Assembly (NCBI GenBank): GCA_016177795.1
Contig: JACOUM010000003.1
Location: forward strand, 1 to 64,000
Direction: 5' to 3'
Length of the DNA: 64,000 nucleotides
Source of the DNA: Nitrosomonadales bacterium
GTDB lineage: Bacteria; Pseudomonadota; Gammaproteobacteria; Burkholderiales; Gallionellaceae
Made by a program: the position numbers and the translations under genes. Of the stretch, positions 6,886 to 16,112 are shown piece after piece (position 1 is the first letter of the stretch; each line of letters starts with the position of its first letter). The notes beneath the pieces were generated by a model that was not told the origin of the DNA, ran no database searches, and worked only from the letters and a program-made list of their open reading frames with translations.

Positions 6886-8480
6886 TTGACCTCCGGCGGC
6901 GTTTCGAAAGTGTGATACGGAGGCGGCGAAGGCAAAGTGAACTCCAACCCCTGCGCGCCCTCCCACACTTGGCCGGTAGCCTTGGGCCCGCCGCGCACGC
7001 ACTTGACCACGATATAGACCAGCAGCAGTTGTGCAAGCCCCAGCAGAAAAGCGCCTGCCGAAGAGACAAGATTCGCGGCAGACAACTTTAGCGGATAGTC
7101 TGCAACATGGCGCGGCATGCCGTCCAGTCCGGCAAACCATTGCGGGATGAACGTCATGTTGAAAAAAATCGTCGTCAGCCAGAAATGCAGCCTGCCGAGT
7201 TTTTCATCGAACATGTGGCCGGTGAACTTGGGCAGCCAGTAGTATGCCGCCGCCATCATGCCGAAAATGCCGCCGCCGAAAAACGTGTAATGGAAATGCG
7301 AGACGATTACATAGCTGTTGTGGTACTGCGCATTGACTGCGACAGCCGGCAGGATCAGGCCGGTCAAGGCACCCATGCCGAAATGGGCGACAAAGCCCAG
7401 CGCGAACAGCATCGGCGTCTCGAAAGTCATCGCGCCGCGCCAGATGGCGCCCAGCCAGCAAAATACCAGAACCGAAGTGGGGATGGAAACCGCCATGGTG
7501 GAATACATGAAGTACACCTCCGCAGCAAGCGGCAGCCCGGAAGTCAGCATGTGGTGGGACCATACGATGAAGCTGAGGAAACAGATCGTCCATAATGCAT
7601 AAACCTGCGCCCTGTAGCCATATACCGGCTTGCGCGAGAAGGTAGCCAGAATATGCGGAATCAATCCCCACGCCGGCAACAACACGATATATACCTCAGG
7701 ATGGCCGAAGAACCAGATCAGGTGCTGCAACAGGATCGGGTCGCCGCCATTGGCGGCGTCGAAGAAATGCGTACCGAAATGCCGGTCGGTCAGCAACATA
7801 GTGGCTGCCGCACTGAATACCGGCATGGCCAGGATCAGCATGAAGGCGGTGATCAGCCATGCCCAGACGAACAGCGGCATCTTCATCAGCGATATGCCCG
7901 GCGCGCGCATGTTGAGTACCGTCACCACCACATTGATCGCACCGGTAATAGAAGAGAGACCCAGCAGATGAATCGTGAAGATCGCAAAATCGATCCCGAT
8001 TCCGCTCTGCAGATCCAGCGAGGCGTTGTGCATTATCCAGCCCGCCCCGGTGGCGCCGCTGCCGACGCCGGAGAATTGCAGCAAGAACGGGGTCAGCAAT
8101 AAAGTTGCGGCAAACGGCAGAATCCAGAATCCCCAGTTGTTGACGCGCGGCAGTGCCATGTCGGGCGCGCCTATCATCAGCGGGATGAGGTAATTGTTGA
8201 GGCCGGTGGCGAACGGCATGATCGCGCCGAACACCATGATCAATGCGTGGAGGGTAAACAGCTGGTTGTACATGCCGGGTGAAAGCAGTTGCAGGCCCGG
8301 CAATAGCAATTCGGCACGCACCGCCACGATGAAGGCGCCGCCGATAAAAAACATGATGGCGCCGAAACTCATGTACAGGATGCCGAGATCCTTGTGGTTG
8401 GTGGTGGTCAGCCAGCGCATGATGCCGGCGGGCGGATGTTCGTGCTGGTCATGCACAGCCGTTGTGGTAGCCGTAGCCAT
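6882..8480 (-). CDS. coxA: Cytochrome c oxidase subunit I
   Basis: This 532-residue catalytic subunit holds heme a and the heme a3-CuB centre that reduces O2 to water and pumps protons. Twelve hydrophobic segments are apparent. Key stretches are FTLHALIMVFGA (heme a ligand), WFFGHPEVYIVLLP (CuB histidine and the His-Tyr pair), WSHHMLTSG (CuB histidines) and VSHFHYTFFGGGIFG (heme ligands). It starts nine bases after coxB and overlaps the small membrane protein gene at its end. A-type family by motif (GHPEVY, DMALPRVNN). Confidence 0.98.
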   Translation of the reverse strand: MATATTTAVHDQHEHPPAGIMRWLTTTNHKDLGILYMSFGAIMFFIGGAFIVAVRAELLLPGLQLLSPGMYNQLFTLHALIMVFGAIMPFATGLNNYLIPLMIGAPDMALPRVNNWGFWILPFAATLLLTPFLLQFSGVGSGATGAGWIMHNASLDLQSGIGIDFAIFTIHLLGLSSITGAINVVVTVLNMRAPGISLMKMPLFVWAWLITAFMLILAMPVFSAAATMLLTDRHFGTHFFDAANGGDPILLQHLIWFFGHPEVYIVLLPAWGLIPHILATFSRKPVYGYRAQVYALWTICFLSFIVWSHHMLTSGLPLAAEVYFMYSTMAVSIPTSVLVFCWLGAIWRGAMTFETPMLFALGFVAHFGMGALTGLILPAVAVNAQYHNSYVIVSHFHYTFFGGGIFGMMAAAYYWLPKFTGHMFDEKLGRLHFWLTTIFFNMTFIPQWFAGLDGMPRHVADYPLKLSAANLVSSAGAFLLGLAQLLLVYIVVKCVRGGPKATGQVWEGAQGLEFTLPSPPPYHTFETPPEVK

Positions 8481-8489
8481 ATGCTCTCC

Positions 8490-9662
8490 TTAACGCAATG
8501 CCTTGACCTGCGAAGGCTGCACCATGTCGTCCATGCGGTTGCCAAATGAGTTGCGCTCATAAGTCACGACCGCGGCAATCTCGGCATCGGACAGGATATT
8601 CTTGAAAGCCTGCATGGCGCTGCCCGGCTTGCCGTTCATGACCCGGTCCAGATGGCCGTCCTTGATCAGGCGGTCGTCATTGTCGAGGAATGGCCCATTG
8701 ACGATCTTGCTTCCAGCCAATGCGGGGAAAGCTCCGGGAATACCCTTGCCGTCAGCCTGATGGCAGGCGATACAAACCCTCTTATAGATTTCCTCCCCTT
8801 TTACCATCAACTCATTCCTGCTCCAGACCTTGCCGGCAGCGGTTTCCGCCAGCGAGCCTTCCGCTTTTTTCTTGGCAACCCATTCCCTGAATTGCGGCTC
8901 TGCAATGGCCTCCACCACGATCGGCATGAAGGAGTGTCCATCGCCGCACAATTGGGCGCACTGGCCACGGTAGGTTCCGGGTTTATCGATATTCACCCAC
9001 ATTTCGCGCAGATAGCCGGGGACGGCATCGCGCTTGACGCCGAAAGCAGGCACCCACCATGAATGGATCACATCGGTTGAGGTCAGCAGAATGCGCACTT
9101 TTTTGTTGGTGGGCAAAATGAGCGGATTGTCTACTTCCTGCAGATAATGCTCACCCTTGGTCTTTTTGTTATGGATCTGTTCTTGTGTGGTCGCAATAGT
9201 ACTGACGAACCTGATATCTTCTTCCGGGTATTCGTACTGCCATTTCCATTGGCTGGCAGTCACCTTGACCACCATCTCGGCAGCGGTCCTGGTGTCTTCC
9301 ATGTTGACGATGGAATGGAAAGCGGGAATGCCCATCAGGACATAATCAATATATATCAGGATAAGAAAAGGGGAAATCGCCAATGCCCATTGCCATTTGG
9401 TGCGGGGGCCGGTAAAAGCTGCCGGTTGAACACCTGAATTTTTGCGGTGCCTGAAAATGGAATAGATGAAAATGGCAAAAACAACAGCATAGATAACCAT
9501 GATGATGCGCTGGAAATCCACGCTCACCGTCATCGAATCATGGGCAATCGGCGTAACCGGCTCCTGGAAATCCCAGATGGATTTTGCATGTGCCAAGCCG
9601 GAAGCAAATAGAAAGGGAACAATTCCGGACAACAGCGTTAACTGTTTTCCTGTTTTCCTCAT
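8490..9662 (-). CDS. coxB: Cytochrome c oxidase subunit II fused to cytochrome c (caa3-like)
   Basis: This 390-residue subunit receives electrons at CuA. It has a signal peptide, two membrane segments (about 50-75 and 90-115) and a CuA domain with all ligands in GQCAQLCGDGHSFMP and the upstream VIHSWWVPAFGVK. A C-terminal extension of about 100 residues carries a c-type heme motif, CIACH. That makes it a caa3-like subunit II with its own cytochrome c. The ATG at 9662 lacks a clear Shine-Dalgarno of its own and overlaps the stop of a short upstream frame, so it may depend on coupled translation. Confidence 0.96.
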   Translation of the reverse strand: MRKTGKQLTLLSGIVPFLFASGLAHAKSIWDFQEPVTPIAHDSMTVSVDFQRIIMVIYAVVFAIFIYSIFRHRKNSGVQPAAFTGPRTKWQWALAISPFLILIYIDYVLMGIPAFHSIVNMEDTRTAAEMVVKVTASQWKWQYEYPEEDIRFVSTIATTQEQIHNKKTKGEHYLQEVDNPLILPTNKKVRILLTSTDVIHSWWVPAFGVKRDAVPGYLREMWVNIDKPGTYRGQCAQLCGDGHSFMPIVVEAIAEPQFREWVAKKKAEGSLAETAAGKVWSRNELMVKGEEIYKRVCIACHQADGKGIPGAFPALAGSKIVNGPFLDNDDRLIKDGHLDRVMNGKPGSAMQAFKNILSDAEIAAVVTYERNSFGNRMDDMVQPSQVKALR

Positions 9663-9766
9663 CGCACAGAAATTTGCAGTCCTATGCCTTTTGTTGAAAC
9701 AAAAAAGGCGAATGAACCACTTTGCAATGGCAGATTCATCATGGATTGCCGAACGGTTAGTTTCAT
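9659..9766 (-). CDS. Putative 35-codon leader peptide overlapping coxB
   Basis: The frame begins at ATG 9766 with a strong GGAGG (9778-9774) seven bases upstream, and its TGA overlaps the coxB ATG as ATGA. The peptide (MKLTVRQSMMNLPLQSGSFA and 15 more residues) has no family. A hairpin of about ten base pairs with arms GCCTTTT.. and ..AAAAGGC lies inside the frame, near 9683-9706. Ribosomes could be handed on to coxB, whose own start lacks a Shine-Dalgarno. Translation is not proven. Confidence 0.4.
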   Translation of the reverse strand: MKLTVRQSMMNLPLQSGSFAFFVSTKGIGLQISVR

Positions 9767-9904
9767 GGCATGGCCTCCGCTGAGAATGCTTCTGTTTCTC
9801 GAGTTAGCACTGAAGCCCAACATACCCCCCGCAAACTTCCCCGTCAAGTAAGCCGTTGCTATGCTTTTTCGCCTTCGAATTTTTGGCGTAACCTGCTAAT
9901 TTGT

Positions 9905-9978
9905 TGGAGGCGCGAGCCGGAGTCGAACCGACCTACACGGATTTGCAATCCGGTGCATAACCGCTTTGCTATCGCGCC
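9905..9978 (-). tRNA. tRNA-Cys(GCA)
   Basis: A complete cloverleaf with acceptor GGCGCGA, anticodon loop TTGCAAA (GCA), T-arm TCGG-TTCGACT-CCGG and encoded CCA at 9907-9905. It lies 59 bases downstream of tRNA-Gly on the same strand, presumably in one transcript. Confidence 0.96.
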
Positions 9979-10037
9979 GTGCTGCGAAACACAGGCTGAA
10001 ATGATTAAGGGAAAGCGAGAAAGCTTTCCCTTGGATT

Positions 10038-10113
10038 TGGAGCGGGAGAAGAGTCTCGAACTCTCGACCTCAACCTTGGCAAGGTTGCGCTCTACCAACT
10101 GAGCTACTCCCGC
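10038..10113 (-). tRNA. tRNA-Gly(GCC)
   Basis: A complete cloverleaf with acceptor GCGGGAG, D-arm AGCTCAGTTGGTAGAGC, anticodon loop CTTGCCA (GCC), T-loop AGTTCGAGACT and encoded CCA at 10040-10038. It is the first RNA after a near-consensus promoter. In many proteobacteria Gly(GCC), Cys(GCA) and Leu(UAA) form one operon; here the cox operon separates Leu from the other two. Confidence 0.97.
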
Positions 10114-10126
10114 AAAACGAGTGCGC

Positions 10127-10154
10127 ATTATAGGGATATTCAAATTTCTGTCAA
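10127..10154 (-). promoter_or_regulatory. Sigma-70 promoter of tRNA-Gly-Cys
   Basis: On the minus strand, TTGACA (10154-10149), a 16-base spacer and TATAAT (10132-10127) match the consensus fully. A GC-rich GCGCAC discriminator follows, as is usual for stable-RNA promoters under stringent control. The first tRNA base is 13 bases after the -10 box. Confidence 0.85.
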
Positions 10155-10195
10155 TAATTTTGCCGGAATGCTTTGGCATAAAAAGACCTTCACCG

Positions 10196-10969
10196 TCAAA
10201 GTGTTTTCAATTTGAATAAACGCATGAAATTTTCCGTGGTGCACCGCCCTGCTTCTTCCGTGCTGATGCCGCGCAGCGCGGCAATTTCTTCGGCAACATG
10301 CTTCACATAAGCCGGTTGATTGAGCTTGCCGCGGTGCGGCGCGGGCGCCAGATACGGTGCATCGGTTTCGATCAGGATGCGCTCCAGCGGCACGCGCTGT
10401 GCGACTTCCTTGATTTGCCTGGCATTTTTGAAGGTAACGATACCTGAGAAGGAAATGTAGAACCCCAGCGCCAGCGCGGCTTCGGCCACTTCCCAAGTTT
10501 CGGTGAAGCAGTGCATCACCCCGCCCGCCTCGGCGGCATTTTCCTCGGTCATGATGCGCAGCGTGTCCGCCGCCGCTTCGCGGGTATGGATGATGAGCGG
10601 TTTGCCGCATTCGCGCGCGGCGCGGATGTGGTTGCGGAAGCGCGTGCGCTGCCATTCCAGGTCGCCCTTCAGCCGGAAATAATCCAGGCCGGTTTCGCCG
10701 ATGGCAACGACTCTGGGGTGCCGCGCCAGCTCGACTAGGCGTGCGGCATCGGGCTCCTCGACACCCTCGTAATCGGGATGCACCCCCACCGAGGCGTAGA
10801 TATTCGGGTGCTGTTCGGCGAGTGCCAGTACCTGCGGAAAACCAGCCAGATTGACCGAAACGCACAGCGCGCCAATTACGTCGTTATGCCGCATTTGCGC
10901 CAGCACGTCGGCAAGGTTTCCGGCAAGTTCGGGGAAGTCAAGATGGCAGTGGGAATCGATAAATGGCAT
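10196..10969 (-). CDS. tatD: TatD-family metal-dependent deoxyribonuclease
   Basis: This 257-residue TIM-barrel hydrolase is related to TatD/YcfH, 3'-5' exonucleases acting on single-stranded DNA or RNA. Metal ligands are visible: DSHCHLD near the start, the GETGLDYFR glutamate, histidines in LIIHTREA and GGVMHCFTE, and the aspartate in ILIETDAPYLAP. I chose ATG at 10969 (MPFIDSHCHLD); the open frame upstream is only repeat sequence. It is the downstream end of the acpP-to-holB cluster, separated from holB by two inverted repeats. YcfH is the closer name by context. Confidence 0.93.
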   Translation of the reverse strand: MPFIDSHCHLDFPELAGNLADVLAQMRHNDVIGALCVSVNLAGFPQVLALAEQHPNIYASVGVHPDYEGVEEPDAARLVELARHPRVVAIGETGLDYFRLKGDLEWQRTRFRNHIRAARECGKPLIIHTREAAADTLRIMTEENAAEAGGVMHCFTETWEVAEAALALGFYISFSGIVTFKNARQIKEVAQRVPLERILIETDAPYLAPAPHRGKLNQPAYVKHVAEEIAALRGISTEEAGRCTTENFMRLFKLKTL

Positions 10970-11000
10970 GGTTGTCTTGGAAAACACGGATGTGAGGGTA

Positions 11001-11060
11001 TGTAGGTGCGAATTCATTCGCACTAACAAGAGGTTATATGCGAATAAATTCGCACCTACA
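11001..11060. repeat. Interspersed inverted repeat, GTAGGTGCGAAT type
   Basis: The arms TGTAGGTGCGAATT (11001-11014) and AATTCGCACCTACA (11047-11060) are perfect complements, with a nested ATTCGCA/TGCGAAT pair inside. The same core recurs at 30426-30453 and 56823-56904, always between genes, so it is a dispersed REP-like family. Confidence 0.85.
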
Positions 11061-11068
11061 AAAGCAAC

Positions 11069-11132
11069 GCAAAGCGTAGCGTGCCCAACGAGTGAATATA
11101 TTGTTGTCAATGTTGGGCACGCTACGCTTTGC
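11069..11132. repeat. Inverted repeat with 21-base arms, GTAGCGTGCCCAAC type
   Basis: Arms at 11069-11089 and 11112-11132 are perfect 21-base complements around a 22-base AT-rich loop. Transcribed on either strand it would form a strong hairpin between holB and tatD. It abuts the previous repeat and resembles a second dispersed repeat family. Confidence 0.8.
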
Positions 11133-11159
11133 CCAACCTACGTACTGCGGATTATAGGG

Positions 11160-12173
11160 TTATTCGAGCATAAGCTGGCGATAGGAAAACAGCAGCGACT
11201 CCAGGAACAGCTTGGGATTGAGCGTATGCCGCGCTTCGCGCTTTGCGTTTTGCAGGTGGCCTTGCAGTCGCGCCAGATTCAACGGCGCAATTGGCTCGAC
11301 CAGTTTTCTGACGACGGCCTCTTCGCCGGGATGGTAGCGCAGCCTTCCCGCCAGCTTCATCGAGCTCAAGTCATAGCTCCATTGCTGCAGCCATTGCACC
11401 ACCAATACCTGCTCGGTTTTCTGCAACGCCTCGGCCAGCGCGAAAACATCCAGTGCCGCAGGCTGGCGCACGGCATACAGCAATTTATTGCGCTCTTCGC
11501 TGCCGAGTTGTTCGTTCAGTTGAACGGCTTGCAACGGTGCAAAACCGGAGGCTGCGAGCGCCTCAGCGGGATTTTTCACGCCCTGCTCCGCCAGCCAGCG
11601 CGCTGCGCTTGCGGCATCGGGAGCAGATAGCGCAAAAGATAAACAGCGGCTCAGAATGGTCGGCAATAATTGTTGCGGCTTGTGCGACACCAGAATAAAC
11701 AGCAGGCCCGGCGGCGGCTCTTCAAGATTTTTCAGCAGGGCATTCGCGGCACTGGAGTTCATTGCTTCGGCGGGATGAATGACGACCACGCGCCTGCCGC
11801 CCTGATGCGCCGACATGCCGGAAAAGTCAGTCAGCCCGCGCACCTGCTCGACGGAAATCTGCTTGCTGGGTTTCTTGCCGGATGCCGATCTGGAATCATC
11901 GCTTTCTTCGTCTTCCAGGCTCAACGATTCCGGTTGCAGCAGGCGGAAATCCGGGTGCGAACCTTGGGCAAACCAGTGGCACGAAGAGCATTGTCCGCAG
12001 GAAAACCCGGATTCATCTGGATGCTCGCACAACAGGCTTTGCGCAAATTGCATTGCCAGATCGAACTTGCCGACCCCCTTGCTTCCCTTGAACAACAGGC
12101 CATGCGGCGGACGTTTGCGCAGTTCCTGCAAACGCCGCCAGTCACTTTCCTGCCAAGGATAAATTGCATTCAT
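11160..12173 (-). CDS. holB: DNA polymerase III delta-prime subunit
   Basis: This 337-residue clamp-loader subunit helps place the beta clamp on DNA. The N-terminal AAA+ domain has a P-loop-like GSKGVGK (residues 30-36) and the zinc module CGQCSSCHWFAQGSHPDF with an upstream cysteine. An acidic serine-rich insert (LEDEESDDSRSA) follows, then QISVEQVRGL and the EEPPPGLLFIL region. The C-terminal collar domain is as usual. It starts one base after tmk ends and belongs to the acpP-fabF-pabC-mltG-tmk-holB operon. Confidence 0.95.
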   Translation of the reverse strand: MNAIYPWQESDWRRLQELRKRPPHGLLFKGSKGVGKFDLAMQFAQSLLCEHPDESGFSCGQCSSCHWFAQGSHPDFRLLQPESLSLEDEESDDSRSASGKKPSKQISVEQVRGLTDFSGMSAHQGGRRVVVIHPAEAMNSSAANALLKNLEEPPPGLLFILVSHKPQQLLPTILSRCLSFALSAPDAASAARWLAEQGVKNPAEALAASGFAPLQAVQLNEQLGSEERNKLLYAVRQPAALDVFALAEALQKTEQVLVVQWLQQWSYDLSSMKLAGRLRYHPGEEAVVRKLVEPIAPLNLARLQGHLQNAKREARHTLNPKLFLESLLFSYRQLMLE

Positions 12174-12174
12174 A

Positions 12175-12777
12175 TCAAATAGATGAAATTATTACTTCAA
12201 GTTTACGTTTAATTTCATTGATAGTTTGTGCCGCATCGATCACCACGTAGCGCTGCGGGTTTTGGCTCACACGCCGATGATATCCGGCGCGCACCCGCTC
12301 GAAGAAATCGGCCTGCTCCTGCTCGAAGCGATCCAGCGAAGCATTGTTTGTCAGGCGTTGCCTTGCTATCTCGACCGGAACATCAAAAAACAGCGTTACA
12401 TCGGGTTGCAGGTCAGCATGCACCCATTGCTCAAGCAGGCTCAATTTATCCCAATCCAGCCCCCTGCCGCCGCCCTGATAGGCAAAGCTGGCATCACTGA
12501 AACGGTCGGAAACCACCCATTTGCCAGCACGTAACGCCGGCTTGATGACCTGCTCGATATGTTCCAGACGCGCCGCAAACATCAGCAGCGCCTCGGTACC
12601 GATGTTCATCGGCTGGTTCAGCAGTATCTCGCGCAACTGTTCGCCGAGCGGTGTGCCGCCCGGTTCGCGCGTGACTATTACATCATGGCCGCGCTGCCGC
12701 AGCGCGTCGGCAAACCATGCCAGATGGGTGCTTTTTCCGGCCCCATCCATGCCTTCGAAGGTAATGAACTTGCTCAT
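12175..12777 (-). CDS. tmk: Thymidylate kinase
   Basis: This 200-residue kinase converts dTMP to dTDP. The P-loop is [10 protein letters not shown] at the N-terminus, the DR motif is in [20 protein letters not shown], and the substrate region [11 protein letters not shown] is present. Its ATG overlaps the mltG stop by four bases (ATGA). Length and neighbours are standard. Confidence 0.97.
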   Translation of the reverse strand: MSKFITFEGMDGAGKSTHLAWFADALRQRGHDVIVTREPGGTPLGEQLREILLNQPMNIGTEALLMFAARLEHIEQVIKPALRAGKWVVSDRFSDASFAYQGGGRGLDWDKLSLLEQWVHADLQPDVTLFFDVPVEIARQRLTNNASLDRFEQEQADFFERVRAGYHRRVSQNPQRYVVIDAAQTINEIKRKLEVIISSI

Positions 12778-13754
12778 TTCTGGTATTGATTCACCGCCCG
12801 GTTATGTTCGGTCAGACTGCTGGAAAAATGCGAGCTGCCATCGCCGCGCGCCACGAAGTATAGCGCGTCGGTCTGTGCCGGATGCAAAGTCGCCTGCAAC
12901 GCGGCCATGCCCGGCAAGGCAATCGGCGTGGGAGGCAAGCCAGCGCGAATATAGGTATTGTAGGCAGTATCGGCCAGCAGGTCGCGTTTGCGCAGGTTGC
13001 CGTCAAACGTTTCGCCCAGGCCGTAAATTACGGTCGGGTCGGTCTGTAACAGCATTCCCCTGCGCAAACGATTCATGAACACGCCGGCAATCATGGCGCG
13101 ATCATCCGCTGTACCGGTTTCCTTTTCGACGATGGAGGCCAGAATCAATGCCTGATAAGGGGCTTGCAGCGGCAAATCCGGTGCGCGCGTTGCCCAGGTT
13201 TCCTGCAGGCGTTGCTGCATGGTCTGGTAGGCGCTCCTGAGAATCGCCAGGTCGCTGCTGCCGGCAGCGAATTTGTAGGTGTCGGGAAAGAACAGCCCCT
13301 CGGGATGACTTTCCGTCGCCCCGATACGCTGCAAAATTTCTGTATCGGTCAGATTCAACGTGTCATGCGCAATATCGGGGTTGGCATTCAGCGCGGCGCG
13401 CAGCTGTTTGAACGCCCAGCCTTCGATGATGCTGATCTGGCTCTGAATGACCTCACCCCTGGTGATGATCTGCAATAGCTCCATCGGTGAAACGTCGCGA
13501 TCCAGCGAGTATTGACCCGCCTTCAGCTGCCCCGAACTGCCGTGCAGCCTTCCCAGCCAGACAAACGGCCAAGCCTGCCCCATTAATCCGGCTTGTTTCA
13601 TTTCCCGGGCCACACTTTTCAGACTGCTGCCCTGCTTCAATTCAAATTCGAACGGCGTAGCAGGCAACGCCAGCGGGTGGTGCACATAGTAACCCAGCCC
13701 GGTCGTGGCGAGCAGCACCAGCGCAATCAGCAATATAGCCAGCCGCCGCATCAT
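12774..13754 (-). CDS. mltG: Endolytic murein transglycosylase MltG
   Basis: This 326-residue inner-membrane enzyme cleaves nascent peptidoglycan strands and is thought to terminate their elongation. One N-terminal membrane segment (about residues 4-24) is followed by a LysM-like subdomain and the YceG catalytic domain. The catalytic glutamate lies in [10 protein letters not shown] and the substrate loop in [11 protein letters not shown]. It overlaps pabC upstream and tmk downstream by four bases each, indicating tight translational coupling. Confidence 0.96.
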   Translation of the reverse strand: MMRRLAILLIALVLLATTGLGYYVHHPLALPATPFEFELKQGSSLKSVAREMKQAGLMGQAWPFVWLGRLHGSSGQLKAGQYSLDRDVSPMELLQIITRGEVIQSQISIIEGWAFKQLRAALNANPDIAHDTLNLTDTEILQRIGATESHPEGLFFPDTYKFAAGSSDLAILRSAYQTMQQRLQETWATRAPDLPLQAPYQALILASIVEKETGTADDRAMIAGVFMNRLRRGMLLQTDPTVIYGLGETFDGNLRKRDLLADTAYNTYIRAGLPPTPIALPGMAALQATLHPAQTDALYFVARGDGSSHFSSSLTEHNRAVNQYQK

Positions 13755-14560
13755 GCGCCCTGCCGCTCGAGGTCATGGCGGATCTGTGCGGCCACCGGAA
13801 ATTGGCTCCAATGGCGTTGCTCCAGTTCGCGTATCGGCCATAGCCCGATGATGCTGTTAACCAGAAACAGCTCATCGGCATGCAACGCCTCTTCCAGCCC
13901 GAAATCGCGCACCTGCAGCGTGACGCCGTGCTGCAATGCCCAAGCCATGACCCGTTCGCGCTGTATCCCTGCCACGCCGCAGCGCGACAAATCGGGAGTG
14001 ACCAGTTGCCCTTGCGACACCATGAACAGGTTGCCGCGCGTGCCTTCAATGATGTTGCCGTCAGCATCCAGCAGCAACCCTTCGGCAATCTCCGGGTTGT
14101 TCCATTCTGCAGCCGCCAGCACATTTTCCAGACGGTTGAGATGCTTGATTCCGGCGAGGCGCGGCTGCGCGGGCAGGCGCAAGTTGCATACGCGCACTTT
14201 GATGCCCTGCGTCGCCCATTCCGGCGGGTAGTCCGGCAAAGGCGAGAAATCCCAGATGCGCGTGGGCGCTGCAGCGACGGGCGGCGGGTAGCCGCGCGTA
14301 CCCTCGCCGCGCGTGACAATCAGCTTCAGCACGCAGTCCGGATGCTGCACGAGCACCTTATCCAGCTCGGCGCAAAGCAGCGCCTCGTCCGGACAGGCTA
14401 TGCCCAGCGCGGCACAATCATGCTGCAGTTTGAGGTAATGCAGAGGCCAGTGCAGCGCCTTGCCATGTGTTGCGCGCAGGGTGCGAAACACCCCGTCGCC
14501 ATAGAGCAGGCCGCGATCGCGAATGCTGATCAAGTTGCCGGGTTTACCGTTGACCAGCAT
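13751..14560 (-). CDS. pabC: Aminodeoxychorismate lyase
   Basis: This is a fold-type IV PLP enzyme of 269 residues that releases pyruvate from 4-amino-4-deoxychorismate to give p-aminobenzoate for folate. The start MLVNGKPGNLISIRDRGLLY at 14560 matches family N-termini; the frame extends into fabF but without similarity. The PLP lysine is in AGIKHLNRLENV, and EGTRGNLFMV is the typical phosphate-cup region. It starts ten bases after fabF and overlaps mltG. Confidence 0.94.
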   Translation of the reverse strand: MLVNGKPGNLISIRDRGLLYGDGVFRTLRATHGKALHWPLHYLKLQHDCAALGIACPDEALLCAELDKVLVQHPDCVLKLIVTRGEGTRGYPPPVAAAPTRIWDFSPLPDYPPEWATQGIKVRVCNLRLPAQPRLAGIKHLNRLENVLAAAEWNNPEIAEGLLLDADGNIIEGTRGNLFMVSQGQLVTPDLSRCGVAGIQRERVMAWALQHGVTLQVRDFGLEEALHADELFLVNSIIGLWPIRELEQRHWSQFPVAAQIRHDLERQGA

Positions 14561-14570
14561 TGAGGAAGGG

Positions 14571-15803
14571 TCAAACCTTGCGGAACACCAGCGAGCCGTT
14601 GGTTCCGCCGAAGCCGAAGTTGTTGTTGACCGCGACATCGATCTTCATGTCGCGCGCAACATTCGCGCAGTAGTCCAGGTCACATTCCGGATCCTGCTCG
14701 AAGATGTTGATGGTCGGCGGCGAAATCTGGTGATGCACCGCCAAGGCGCAGAATACCGACTCAATGCCGCCCGCGCCACCCAGCAGATGGCCGGTCATCG
14801 ACTTGGTGGAGTTCACCACCAGCTTGCTGGCATGATCGCCAAACGCCAGCTTGATTGCGTCGGTTTCGTTCTTGTCGCCCAGCGGCGTCGAAGTGCCGTG
14901 CGCATTGACGTACTGCACGTCCTGCGGGTTCAGTCCGGCGTTGCGCAGCGCATTCAACATGCTGCGCTTCGGTCCGTCCGTGTCCGGCGCGGTGATGTGG
15001 TATGCATCGCCGCTCATGCCGTAGCCGGCCAGTTCCGCGTATATCCTCGCTCCGCGCGCTTTGGCGTGTTCATATTCTTCCAGCACCATCACCCCGGCGC
15101 CTTCGCCGATCACGAAGCCGTCGCGGTCCTTGTCCCAGGGGCGGCTGGAGGTGGCCGGGTCGTCATTGCGCGTGCTGAGCGCGCGTGCGGCGCCGAAGCC
15201 GCCCACCGCCAACGGGCTGATCGTCGCTTCGGCACCGCCGGCAATCATCACATCCGCATCACCATATTCGATAATGCGCGCCGATTCGCCGATGCAATGC
15301 GTGCCGGTGGTGCAGGCGGAGACCATCGCCAGATTCGGGCCTTTCAGCCCATACATCACGGACAGATTGCCGGAAATCATGTTGATGATGGTGCCCGGAA
15401 TGAAAAACGGCGAGATTTTGCGCGGGCCTGCGGCAAGAAAATCGCTGTGCGTTTCCTCGATCATCGGCAAACCGCCGATGCCGGAACCGATGTTGACACC
15501 GATGCGCTCGGCATTCTCCCCGGAAACTTCCAGCCCGGCATCCTTGAACGCCTCCATGCCGGCCACCAGGCCAAAATGGATGAAGCGATCCATGCGGCGC
15601 GCATCCTTGGCAGGAAGATACTGGGTAACGTCGAAATCCTTCACCTCGCCGGCAATCTGTGCAGCCATTGCGGCGGCATCAAAGCGGGTGATTCTGGTAA
15701 TTCCCGATTTCCCTGCGACAATGTTTTGCCAGGCAACGGGTATCCCGATCCCGACTGGGGAGACAATCCCCAGTCCGGTAATAACAACTCTGCGTTTAGA
15801 CAA
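14571..15803 (-). CDS. fabF: 3-oxoacyl-ACP synthase II
   Basis: This 410-residue condensing enzyme elongates acyl-ACP with malonyl-ACP. The catalytic triad is visible: Cys164 in VSACTTGTHC, a histidine in VNAHGTSTPLGD (about 304) and a histidine in TGHLLGGAGG (about 341). The length is typical. It follows acpP by 35 bases and is the second gene of the operon. Confidence 0.98.
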   Translation of the reverse strand: MSKRRVVITGLGIVSPVGIGIPVAWQNIVAGKSGITRITRFDAAAMAAQIAGEVKDFDVTQYLPAKDARRMDRFIHFGLVAGMEAFKDAGLEVSGENAERIGVNIGSGIGGLPMIEETHSDFLAAGPRKISPFFIPGTIINMISGNLSVMYGLKGPNLAMVSACTTGTHCIGESARIIEYGDADVMIAGGAEATISPLAVGGFGAARALSTRNDDPATSSRPWDKDRDGFVIGEGAGVMVLEEYEHAKARGARIYAELAGYGMSGDAYHITAPDTDGPKRSMLNALRNAGLNPQDVQYVNAHGTSTPLGDKNETDAIKLAFGDHASKLVVNSTKSMTGHLLGGAGGIESVFCALAVHHQISPPTINIFEQDPECDLDYCANVARDMKIDVAVNNNFGFGGTNGSLVFRKV

Positions 15804-15838
15804 ACTGACTCCGTTTCAGGAACAGGAAAAGAGGGGAA

Positions 15839-16072
15839 TTATTTCTGATGCGCCAGGACGTAATCGATGGCTTGCTGCACGGTGGTGATTTTTTCTGCGT
15901 CTTCATCGGGGATTTCGCATTCAAATTCCTCTTCCAGCGCCATCACCAGTTCCACGGTATCCAGAGAATCTGCACCCAGATCGTTAACGAAAGAAGATTC
16001 ATTCTTGACTTCCGATTCGTTCACGCCAAGCTGTTCGGCAACGATCTTTTTAACACGTTGTTCAATAGACAT
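15839..16072 (-). CDS. acpP: Acyl carrier protein
   Basis: This 77-residue acidic carrier holds the growing acyl chain on a phosphopantetheine attached to Ser36 in [14 protein letters not shown]. The GGAGAGATAA sequence just before ATG 16072 is a good ribosome binding site, as expected for a highly expressed gene. It is the first gene of the fatty acid/folate/DNA replication operon running to holB. Confidence 0.98.
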   Translation of the reverse strand: MSIEQRVKKIVAEQLGVNESEVKNESSFVNDLGADSLDTVELVMALEEEFECEIPDEDAEKITTVQQAIDYVLAHQK

Positions 16073-16112
16073 TTATCTCTCCTACCCTGTTTAAGTTAAA
16101 AAAGCGGACGCG

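Noticed and set aside
10990-11160. CRISPR-like repeat pattern near tatD
   Set aside because: The repeats are inverted palindromic pairs without regular spacers.
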